Notes under the pieces: generated by a model
Database searches by the model: none
Seen by the model: the letters and a program-made list of their open reading frames with translations, nothing else
Told to the model about the DNA's origin: nothing
Translations under genes and position numbers: made by a program
Shown: positions 11,834-21,197 of the stretch, piece after piece
How positions within the stretch are numbered: the stretch's first letter is position 1
How the letters are laid out: each line of letters begins with the position of its first letter
Assembly: GCA_900073065.1 (NCBI GenBank)
Contig: FJOG01000007.1
Coordinates: 115,087-179,086, forward strand
From: Phialocephala subalpina
Taxonomy: Eukaryota > Ascomycota > Leotiomycetes > Helotiales > Mollisiaceae
Length of the DNA: 64,000 nucleotides
Direction: 5' to 3'

Positions 11834-13009
11834 TTAAACTTGTGGACTTACTGGCTTCCGCCCATAAACTACATATCTAGAGAATGTAGTCAGATGGGAG
11901 TATAGCAACGTATAGTAGCGAGGACTTACATGGGCCAGTATGCGTGAATCTCCCTCTTCCTCATCTCAGCTTTAACGCTGATTGAATACTCGTGAACTTG
12001 ACTCTTAGTCCATCCCAAGTGCTGTGTGAAAAGCGCCATGGAGATGCTCTCAATCTTTGACATAACTGAAAAACTAAACACTCCTATGGCTATTAGCACC
12101 TTCTTTCGGGTACAATAGAACGCCTCAAGAAGGGAAAAATCGAATTGCTCACCTATGTCTTGAAATTTTTTCTCTTTTGCCCAAATGTACTGTGGCCAAA
12201 CATACTTCTTTTCGACGATCTCTTTGAAGCCAGCATCCTTGAGCCTTTGCTTGTGAAGTTTTGCACTATCTAATGGCATTCCAGCTTTCGTACTGGCCTC
12301 GATCAGTTTGGAAGACCAGTCCAGAAGGAGAGAGTCGGCTGGCAATGACTCGTCGTCGGTCTCAATTGGAAAGGCAATGTCTATCACCTCAATATAACCC
12401 CCTAAAGCAAGATTTCTATAAAAAATCAGTGGACGAACTTGCAGCGGGGAATTTGAAGATTTACTCGAAGCTTTGTTGGAAGAAACGAGGCCAGTCTGAG
12501 ATGGAAAAGGTCAGCATGCGGCAGTGGATGAGGTCGAAATTAAACGCGAACAACCACTAGAAGGTGAAGTCAGCAAAAGCATCTCTAAATCAAGGTAAGG
12601 ATTTGCTTGCATCTTGTTCAAGATCATCAACTATAAAGTTGACATTCGGTGGGACAGATTCCGGTTGAATGGGGCTGAGATCGATCCCTATGACGTGAGC
12701 ATGAGGATTATCATCTGCAAAATCCATCGCCCAAATCCCTGTTCCAGTGCCAGCATCAAGCACGCGATGAACGTTAGCTTTGTTGACAGGACAAGTACAT
12801 AAGTTTTTCTCAAATGTCAACCCGAATAAATGATGCTGTTGATCTAAACGATCTTGCTCCTCCTCATCATTCGGTAATGGATATTTCCCGGGCGCGTAGC
12901 TTTGGTACCTTCTCCCGTTCTCCAACACACCTTCCGCAACAGATTTGGACAATGATTTGGTACTACGCCGATCATCATCACCTTCAACACCTGAATCCGA
13001 ACTGGGCAT
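11834..13009 (-). CDS. LaeA-like SAM-dependent methyltransferase
   Basis: Five exons (13009-12611, 12556-12465, 12415-12153, 12083-11930, 11876-11834) give 316 residues. Family blocks follow in order: SYAPGKYPLPNDEEEQDRLD, the SAM loop VLDAGTGTGIWAMDFAD, IGIDLSPIQPESVPPN, VDDLEQDW, FDLIHCRML, GGYIEVIDIAFP, and the C-terminal IHAYWPIYVVYGRKP. Intron 1 (12610-12557) begins with GC, not GT; only this choice rebuilds the conserved DW..FDLIH join. Intron 3 is 69 nt and in frame, so retention would insert 23 residues. LaeA relatives act in the nucleus as regulators of secondary metabolism, or as small-molecule or protein methyltransferases. No biosynthetic genes adjoin, so the role here is open. 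Alanine-leucine replaces the usual AP before GGY. Confidence 0.88.
12557..12610 (-). other. GC-AG intron in the methyltransferase gene
   Basis: On the minus strand the exon ends GAACAAGAT, the intron begins GCAAGC and ends CTTCTAG, and the next exon begins TGGTTGTTC. Splicing here gives EQDWLFAFNFDLIHCRML, which matches the family. No GT donor nearby preserves both frame and motif. The intron is 54 nt. Confidence 0.65.
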
Positions 13010-13351
13010 TTCGAGAGTGGGTGACGATATTCTTCTCTTCTCGCCAGGCTAAATGCAAGCAAATAGGAAAGTGAGTCGTTCAGTACATTGCATGGTTCGC
13101 AGCTCCAGCCTGCAAAGCCGCCCTATACATATGCGCTGGTCCAGCAGCGAGAGTACAAGCCGGGTTTTGCTCGGAGTTAATAGAATTGCTCCCCGAAATT
13201 CTCATGCGATTCCAAAGGGGCTTTCAATGTCCTCTCTGTCTCTCCAATGTGGAGCTTTGTCGTGTCCGATCATGGGCTGCTTTAACGCGGCCGGCCTGGC
13301 TGAAGCTTCAAATATTGCAGGGATGCGGACCAATGAACTCCGCACTCGCCG

Positions 13352-13465
13352 CTGGTCGCAGAATCTGCCGCTGGTCACAGAACCTGCCGCTGGTCGTAGA
13401 ATCTGCCGCTGGTCGCAAAACTCACTGCTGGTCGCAGAACCTGCCGCTGGTCGCAGAACTCGCCG
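13352..13465 (+). repeat. 19-bp tandem repeat, 6 copies
   Basis: Six units of about CTGGTCGCAGAACCTGCCG with a few substitutions run without spacers. The array ends 17 bases before the start codon of the gene at 13483, so it probably lies in its promoter or 5' leader. It is a minisatellite and not a CRISPR array, as there are no spacers. Confidence 0.85.
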
Positions 13466-13482
13466 CTACATCGTGTGCTACA

Positions 13483-14793
13483 ATGTCTATTCCACTGGAG
13501 TCTGTCGTCCAGGCTTTGGGGTCAACGTCTGCCGAATCCTGTGATCAAGTGGGTGAATTGGTAACACTCGGTCTAAAAATATCACACGTCAACTTGGAGG
13601 ATTTCCGTAGCCTCGGTCCAGGAAAACTACTCGACGTGATCAAACACGGCCATTATAACAATTACCCTGAAGATCGCATTGAGGGCTTCTTCGCCACACG
13701 AGGGACATTCGCACTGATAGTACTTGTTCTAGCATACAAGGCCTATGGTGACAATGTACTTCTAGGCATCGCAGCGCTGGAGCATGAATACCGTATCGAA
13801 CTCCTTGAGTTCATCGACAAGCACAAAACCCCAACTCACTCCATCAACGGATTTATCGAGGATCTCAAACGCGAAGACGGTATGCGATCTCCTTCTACTA
13901 TCAATTCGCATCTAACACATTGACTTAGCTCCTATTCCTGAAGGCCCACCCCCCAAACTTGGAAATAGAGTGAAAGAGGTCTTCCTTAGATCAACTCCAT
14001 CGAAAGTTAAATCCTACGAAGAACGACGGTCGACGAAGAAGAGGAAGCTCGATGATGAGGAGGATACTCCGCAAGGTCTAGAATAGCAATTCTGGATGTC
14101 GAATTCATGGCTGATGAGATACACAGAATCTTCTGCGGCCGTATCCGCCGGAGCGCTATCACCAAACCGCCCTCCCTCGTCGCCGAATAGCGGTCGCAAC
14201 CCGAAAGTTCTGAGAAGACATGTCGCGGATGCTCAACAACCATCTCCACAAGCATCAGCAAACGCACAACTATTGCCTCCACTTGCCCGGCTTGAAGAGA
14301 TGCAAACACAACCGCAGCTGGGTGGATATCAGAACTCGTCCAGAACATCACAAGTGGGCGAATCGCAGCAGGGAGGCTCGTATGGAGGACTACGAGTAGG
14401 AGAATATCAATACGGAGAGAGGCTACAGGGAATGCCACCGCCCCCACTTGACTTATCCTACCTGGGACATCCCCAGGGATTTGCAGCGGGGCAGAATGAA
14501 AACGGTGAGTTTAACATTTAGAATATGATCACTGGCTGACGGGTCCTGCCATAGATACGCAGATAGCACAATCATCACCGTTCCTCACGAACATACCCTC
14601 GGGGTACCGAACTCAACAAAGTCTCCGAAACCATCACACCTCGTCTCCTGTATATGCAACGAATAGCCAACTAGCACTTCCACAGTTCCGACCAGCACCT
14701 CTACCACCGGATTTGCAACGGCTCCCATATCACAACTCGTTGCTTCCAGCAACTTTTTTGATTTCCAATGATTCGATAGAAGATTATTTTTAA
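13483..14793 (+). CDS. orphan nuclear-type protein with low-complexity tail (386 aa)
   Basis: Proposed exons 13483-13879, 13929-14075, 14127-14504 and 14555-14793 sum to 387 codons. The N-terminal ~130 residues look globular; the rest is rich in Pro, Gln, Ser and Gly, with a nuclear-localisation-like STKKRKLDDEE. Introns 1 and 3 have good GT..AG ends. The second (14076-14126, 51 nt) has a weak donor, GTCTAG. Without it, an in-frame TAG at 14084-14086 would end the protein, while the same frame continues open beyond it. So the gene either has this weak intron, ends early, or is broken by one nonsense change. No family recognised. Confidence 0.55.
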
Positions 14794-14904
14794 ATAACGG
14801 GGCTGGTCGGACAAATTCACTAAGACGGCTTTGCTTGATAGCATCCATACCATTGTAGTCCTTTAAGCTTCAATAAACAATCTTGGCCGTTCAAGACCCC
14901 TACC

Positions 14905-15350
14905 TTAACTCTTACTCTCAGGGTATATTGCCAAAGCCCTAGCTGCGGGACGATCTTCTGGCTTCATACGCTGAGCTGAGAGGTAAATGCCTTTGCAGGT
15001 CGATGGCAAGCGATAGAGTGTAAACCAGTCCAAACATTCCTGCTGATCAATTGCCAAGCCACCAAAGAAAAGAAAAATATACTCTGCCGTCTCCCCATCT
15101 ATTGTTTCCAACTCCTTAAACGTCCAATCCTCCTTGTTTGCCTCCTCACTGCCTGGCTTCAATAAAATATTTCGCGTCACTCGGTTCTCTAGCCTTGCCT
15201 ACTTAACTTTTTGAGCGGAAACTTCGCGGAACGAGCATGTTCACGACATACCTCAGACAATACTTCGCGGTTCTGCCTATCCCGATGCCCTTTATACTGA
15301 TTTACCCGGTTCCTATAGGCCTGTTGTTGAGGTGTGTAGTTCGAAGTCAT
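14905..15350 (-). CDS. small hypothetical protein (126 aa)
   Basis: Exon 1 (15350-15252) starts at an ATG and encodes a Gln/Arg-rich segment. A 65-nt GTATGT..AGAG intron joins it in frame to exon 2 (15186-14905), giving 127 codons including the stop. The C-terminal RMKPEDRPAARALA faintly recalls the end of protein kinase domains, but catalytic regions are absent. The acceptor is not strong. It may be a gene remnant. Neighbours give no hint of function. Confidence 0.35.
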
Positions 15351-17626
15351 TATGGATGGAAATCGAAGACTGTGTGCGGGAGGTCGAATGCAATTGTTAA
15401 ATGGCCGTCTATTGATATTAGTTAGTATTGCCTAAGGAATACCAGTAATATGCACTTACCTGTGAGTTCAACGATGTCTTTACGTTGTAGCGACACCTCG
15501 TAGAATGTGAATCGTAAAATGCGTCCTCGATCTTTGGGCAAAACATGTAATCAGCACATTGCTGCCCAAGTTATACCTCAGCCGGATATTCTCGTTGGCG
15601 AAGCTCCCCGCACACGTAGTCCGTTGCGCTGCTGAATTGGATGTGACTCGGTGACTGGACGTGGTTCCTTGAGCAAACAGAGTGCAAGGTCGAGTGGTAG
15701 TGCTGTGGATGGTTATCGGATACGTCGCTGAGGATAAAAAGCGTACCCTTTGGGACTCTGGCCAAGCGCGTGATCGCGCTAAAACTGGCCAAGCTCCGCA
15801 TCGCGAGAGGGCTACTTCACGTTGGAGACAGCGACGACAGATGGCGAAGGATCACCCAGGAAACAATAGCGACCGTATGTATCCAGCATAAAGAGCCTTA
15901 CCAAGCAGCGGAGGTGTGTGCTCAGTCTCCGCCTAACATTGGGACGCCTTGCGCGTGCGCAAGGCGGGGTGTGAACGTGAGTACAACACTAGTTTCTTCC
16001 TTACAAGTGTGCCATCGCGTTAAGCAATCTGCCGAATCTTGACTGACCTGGGAAATAGTGGCATTCTCGAGTACTTTCAAATTGATGCGTCGTCGCACTT
16101 CGCAAGACCTTTATCTAAACAACCTCAAGCAACTTTGATAGGTGAATGGAAAGCTGGAGCTACAATGGGAGGTATACGATTCAACTGAAAAGAAATACAA
16201 AATGGAACTGACTCCCAATAGGAGGTTTCATTAATGTCCTTACGGTCACGTAGCTTTTCGCATGAACGCCGACCTTTGGAGCGTGTAAAAGAACAAACAT
16301 TCCCATACTCGATGTAGATTTATTCGGGGTTGGTGAAATACGGAAGGAGTTTTTGATGTTGGAGTCGCAGATGCAAAAAATGTTTTTTTTTTTGGAAGAA
16401 CATATGAGGTGAGGTGCGAGAGGCTTGACTTGTGTACCTCCGAGACCCCAAGCGCGCCACCCCAAGCTTGCCTTCATTTGGTGCGGGAGACCATGGGCTG
16501 AACCTCCCAACCAATCCTCTCGAGGGATGTGCACTGTCACCAGAACTGCATGTAGCAATAAGAGGCTCATCCACTGTGGTCCAAACATATCCCCGGCTGG
16601 ACTTCCCCTCTCATGTGGACGCTACTTGGCAAGCTTGGGCGTCGAGATGCATTAGTCCTCTACTGTCTTACAGAGGTCAATCGGCTCCCCTCATATGCAA
16701 GGCGCCCAGGCGTCCTACAATGCGAGTGAGCACTACTCTCCGTCGAGCACATCGTTCTGGGCCTTTCTCAATCTGGTCCTCCTTCCGCTCGTTTCAGTTT
16801 CAACGCTCCAGTCTTCCTACAGAAGACGAAGAACGACAGCTCGATCAAGATCAGCAATCTACACAGGACCAGTATGTCCTGTCCTGTCCTGTTGTATGAT
16901 GGCAAGTGTGGATCGGAGCTTCGGGATCGATTCCACCAGAGAATTCAATCTCTTGACACTCGTGATTTGTATATGCGGAAAAGAAGGCTACGTGGTTGAT
17001 TGTGGGCTGGTGGAGTTGCAGATCAAGAGCGAATAGCTTGAGGATGATGGAGGAATGGTTCGTTGATCACTGATGACTATTATGGTGAGATTCTCAGATG
17101 TCTTGATCGTATTTATCACTGTCAACGGTTGCGAAAGAAAAAGCTTTGGAAGTTTCGCCTGGTAAAGCCGTGAGGAAGACTTCATGCTCACTGGCAACCA
17201 GGCTCTTTTACTCCTAAAAGCGGCAATGTCATCCGGATCCAAGCGTATCGATGCAGGGCGAAACGACTGGGACATAAAATCGAAGTGCTACCTTAATCTG
17301 CATGGCTTAAACCTTGCCCTGGTTCCCCATGTCTTGGCATTTGCCGGGTTGCAGCCGTGCCCTGTCGCAGTGTGTCTGAGCGAACTGCGTGATGTGAGTG
17401 GTAAGGTTCTTTCCTGCGGGGCCATCCGCCTGTGGCAGCCGCGGGCTTGATGAGCCCCATCTGCGTGGCCTTGCCTTCTTTGCGCCTGCAGTCTTAAGAG
17501 CAAAGGATGCTCCAGTCTCATATTCGGTATTGTCCACAGGCTTTACCTGCGTATTCTCACTACTTGGTCATCTAGATCCGACCCTCACGAAAAAGTCCAT
17601 CCACACGCCGATCTAATATTGCAAAC
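15351..17626. other. 2.3 kb without a supported gene
   Basis: Many overlapping short frames occur on both strands, but none shows a domain, signal peptide or coherent splice chain. A TGTCC pentanucleotide run lies at about 16866-16884. The plus-strand frame at 16695-17036 and the minus-strand frames at 16988-17537 are the longest candidates and remain unassigned. No tRNA or tandem array beyond the pentanucleotide was seen. Confidence 0.4.
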
Positions 17627-19162
17627 ATGAATATTTATGTTCTTCAGGTATGAATATAGCGAGCTCTTAAGTTCCTCGCCCTCATGTTGTGTACAGATCG
17701 ATCCTCAGCCGGAAGATTTTGAGCGCAATCTGCGTCTTGCGGATGGGTTATTGTCTGGCGATATAAGGTCAGGAAGTGTCATCATCTTGCCTGCGCTGGC
17801 CTTTTGTGGTAAGTTTACGATCTCTGGCAGAATTCCAGATCTATGTTGACGAACGAGCTGTAGGAAGTGACCCTCCACTGGACCAAGCCCTAGCACTAGC
17901 TGCGGATACCAAAGAATGGGCGAAAAAGACCGCGCAGAAACTCGCCTGCTTCGTGATCGCTGGATACCCAGGCATTAAAGGAAACATTCTTTGTTCCGCT
18001 TGTGTGGGATTCGACCCGGATGGAAACCGAATTGTGAGGCAACGAGAACGACTTCCAGGCGAAGGCTTTCCCAAAAAGACTCGGGCTGGGAATGAAGGGT
18101 TGAATGTTGAAATAGAGATCTGTGAGTAATCGACCCAATATTTACGGATAGCTTCTACTCTTCATGGACTAATGATTTGTAGCTAGGGGTTTATCCCCTT
18201 CATTCTGCGAGCATATTTTGGAAAACGAGGCAAATTTTATTATTCTTCTTATGGACGAGCTCGAAACGGATTCGAACACGGCCGGTCTCGGTATAATATC
18301 ACAATGGGTGATCTCCGCAGAGCCCTTAATCAAAGCTAGACGTCAGTATTGCATATACCTAGTTTTTGCAAATCGCACGGGAATCGTTGGTGATTCTGTG
18401 TATGCCGGTACAAGCGCAGTCCTCAGGATACAGCACGGAAACATTAGCCTCTGCGGAAGTCTAGGACGTTCTGAAGTAGGCCTTCTCGATGTTAACTTCG
18501 AAACCAAACCGAGTTGGAAGTTCTGTCGTATAGACAATGAGATCTTTCGTCTCGATTACGTTTGTTCAATCGATTACTTTTCACCGACACACCCACTCCC
18601 ACCGGCACATCCAGCACATCCAGCACATCCAGAACATCCACCCCCACCGGCACGTCCAGCACATCCAAAACATCCAGCACATCCAGCACATCCAGCACAT
18701 CCAGCACATCCAGCACATCCAGCACATCCAAAACATCCACTCCCACCGGCACATCCAGCACACCCAGCACATCCAGCACATCCAGCACATCCAGCACATC
18801 CAGCACATCCAGCACATCCAGCACATCCAGCACATCCAAAACATCCACTCCCACCGGCACATCCACCCCATCCAGCACATCCACCGACACACCCACTCCC
18901 ACACCAGCTGAGTGGACAAACACAAGGCTTAGTAGTAGTCGATCTAAATAGTCCAAACACGCCGTTGTTATGCGCCATGGATTTGGGGAATTACCAGAAG
19001 CCAGCTCAGGACAATGACGAGGACAGTCACCCAACCACCCAACCAGCTCGACCACAATCGCCGAAGGCGCAACGATTATCCATTCACAGTTCCAAGGAAG
19101 TCCTAACGGTGGTAGATAGACCCATTCGGGATCCTGAAACCTTTTCGAAAGCGCTTGAATGA
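17627..19162 (+). CDS. Nta1-like N-terminal amidase homologue, probable pseudoenzyme
   Basis: Exons 17627-17647, 17697-17808, 17864-18121 and 18183-19162 sum to 457 codons. The nitrilase-fold order of Nta1 is clear: [51 protein letters not shown], then [17 protein letters not shown] and [12 protein letters not shown]. Nta1 deamidates N-terminal Asn/Gln for the N-degron pathway using Glu-Lys-Cys. Here the Glu of LPE(L/F)A is Ala, the Lys of YRK is replaced (VRQRERLP), and the Cys of ICMDLSP aligns with Ser in ISRGLSP. So all three catalytic residues appear lost while the fold is kept. The C-terminus carries a Pro-Ala-His repeat of about 100 residues and a further ~85-residue tail. The homology is firm; the lack of activity is inferred. 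Confidence 0.8.
18584..18906 (+). repeat. 9-bp minisatellite encoding Pro-Ala-His repeats
   Basis: About 35 tandem copies of a CCAGCACAT-type unit, with variants ending AAACAT, CCCCAT or CCGACA, lie inside the last exon of the Nta1-like gene. In the coding frame they read PAH/PKH/PPA. The other two plus frames (Ser/Thr-rich and His/Ile/Gln-rich) and antisense frames are also stop-free here, so long antisense frames in this area are artefacts of the repeat. Confidence 0.9.
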
Positions 19163-19694
19163 TCTTGGAAATGTGAGCTCGAACGTGATTACGAAAAGGG
19201 TTTAGATAGGTTGCAATTGCATTGGTCTTCTTCATTCGCTTTGCAAATTTGTGACGTGATAACCTCTGATTGTCTGGAGCCCCTAGGAGACTTCCATGCC
19301 CTGTCCATTCCCGAATTTTGCACGCTATGCATAGAAATGAGTAAAGCATCGACACATCAAAATGTCGAGTTCCTCTTCAAGCCTCGGCCAGGATTTCACG
19401 TGTTGAGCTTCCGGCCACCAGCAACAAGCAGGAGCAAACATAACCAAACTTGGAAAGTTGAATTCGACAAAAGGAGACGTTGACTAGTCGGCGTAGAGAG
19501 CAAGTTAATAGGGATTGCATAGAAATGAACATGAATTCGCACCAATTCGACCATTCGCAGCGCATTCGCAGCATTCGCAGCGCGTTCGCAGCGTTCGCAG
19601 CGTTCGCCGCGTTCGCATAGTTGCCACAGCAACGTACACAGCAATATGGATGTGCGATGCAGCAACGTACAAACATTCTCCCAACTAAGACGTC
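19163..19694. other. intergenic with a 9-bp repeat at 19552-19617
   Basis: A run of TTCGCAGCG-type units (about seven copies, 19552-19617) precedes the next gene by about 80 bases. The plus-strand frame 19211-19483 (90 codons) has no known domain. The repeat is probably in the promoter or leader of the JmjC-like gene. Confidence 0.5.
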
Positions 19695-21197
19695 ATGCCG
19701 CTGTATTCTACGTGTACTTGTCACCCTAACGCGTTTTCCAATGCACCCGATGATGATATCATTTTTGATCTTGGGTCTTGCGCCAAGACGTGCCCATTTT
19801 GTGGGTGTTCGTTCACCAGAGCAACGAGTGTACGAGACCATGCTAAGACTTGTAATCGCAAAGGAAAAGGAGTTTCAATAAAAAAAGGAGTCCCCGGTCA
19901 AACCTCGTTGTAAGTAAATTTCCAAATAGATTTTTATTGTCTAACAATATTTATAAAGGCCCACGTGGAAAACTCTCCCACCCCCTCTTCTTCCAACAGA
20001 TCAACAAATGCCAAATCGGCAGGAGTGGAGACCGTGGGCTTCTATTCAATTACCCGACGACTTGTGTTCTCTATCAGATATCAGTCCTGAGACACGAAAA
20101 CTCTGGGACCGTGTCGGGGGTTTACCACAGCTCCTTGACCCCTCCTCCTGCTTTACTCCCAGGCCGCCACCGTTTGAAGACGTATGGATAGAGTTAGTTC
20201 GAGGGTGCAAATCACATCAGTATGATGTGACGTATAAGGGAGAATTGTTGGGCGATGATCGTGAGAGCGAAAAAGAGGAATTATATGCCTTGGCATTACT
20301 TCATACCCAACAACCAATAGCACGAGAAGCATGTGGGATTAAAGTAATGAATATCTGGGAACACGGGTTACAACAAAGAATGATACTTCCTGAGGGGTTA
20401 AGTAAGGTTAATCTTGGGGGAAGTTGTATGTTTTCTTGTCATATAACGCCGCCTGGTACGATATCTCCATTTCACCATGGTAAGTTATAATATGTATTTT
20501 TAATCCATGATATTAACTTGATAGATTTTGGGAAGGCGCAGCTTGTTTATTGTTTCGGGACGAAGCACTGGGTTGTCATCCCTGGCCTTGATGAGAATGT
20601 AAGGAAAAGTTTAGTTCGAGAATTTTGACTAATTATTCCCAGATACGCCATTACATCAACGAAAGTGTGCATGACAATGTTTTGAAACGATTCTTAACCC
20701 ACCAGCCCAAAGGTGCGATTTTAATCAAGCATACTAGCGAAAAGGTGCTTTTCCTGCCTCCTGGGACTATTCACGCGGTAGAAACCGAAGAAGGGGCAAT
20801 ATTCATTGGAGGAGAATTCCCCGTTATCGAATGTTTAGACGTGATGCCTTGGTTGATTCGAGCTCAATTACAGGTATTTGAAACGAGTCAGGAGATACTA
20901 AAACAAGATCTGAACAACTATACCGAAGTCGTTAAAGAAACTTTACGACTCCGGCGAGATTGTTTGACTATTTTAGCTTTGAAAAGTTGGTTAGAGGTTT
21001 ATCCAGTTCTTCTGTCAACCCTCCGCCGATTGCAAGGGAAATCGAAGAACGATCTCAAAGATTGGACAAAGGATTTGTTTCGTCTCTGGGGGGCCTGGAC
21101 GAAGACCACAGAAATAAAGGCTTGTCCTTGCCAACCTGGAAAAGTTTTGGATGAAATGGGGGCCCACTTTAGAAAGGAGCATTTGCGCCAGCTCTGA
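19695..21197 (+). CDS. C2HC zinc finger-JmjC domain protein
   Basis: Exons 19695-19909, 19959-20479, 20525-20598 and 20643-21197 total 455 codons; introns are 44-49 nt. A C2HC finger lies near residues 33-53 (CPFCGCSF..HAKTC: Cx2C, His after 12, Cys after 3). The JmjC core is rebuilt across intron 2: PGTISPFHHD gives the HxD iron ligands, GTKHWVVIPG follows, and the distal His is in LPPGTIHAVET. This suggests a 2-oxoglutarate/Fe(II) oxygenase of the JmjC class, possibly chromatin-linked because of the finger. The substrate is unknown. The C-terminal ~150 residues are helical and end with another Cys pair (CPCQ). It is not one of the classical histone demethylase architectures. Confidence 0.75.

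Noticed and set aside
13352..13465. CRISPR-like regular repeat
   Set aside because: Units are contiguous with no unique spacers, and the genome is eukaryotic.
14007..14447. Minus-strand 146-codon frame
   Set aside because: Antisense shadow of the spliced orphan gene 13483-14793; no domain.
18492..19355. Long minus-strand frame (287 codons) rich in Val-Leu-Asp repeats
   Set aside because: It is the antisense of the Pro-Ala-His minisatellite; open only because the 9-bp unit has no stop in several frames.
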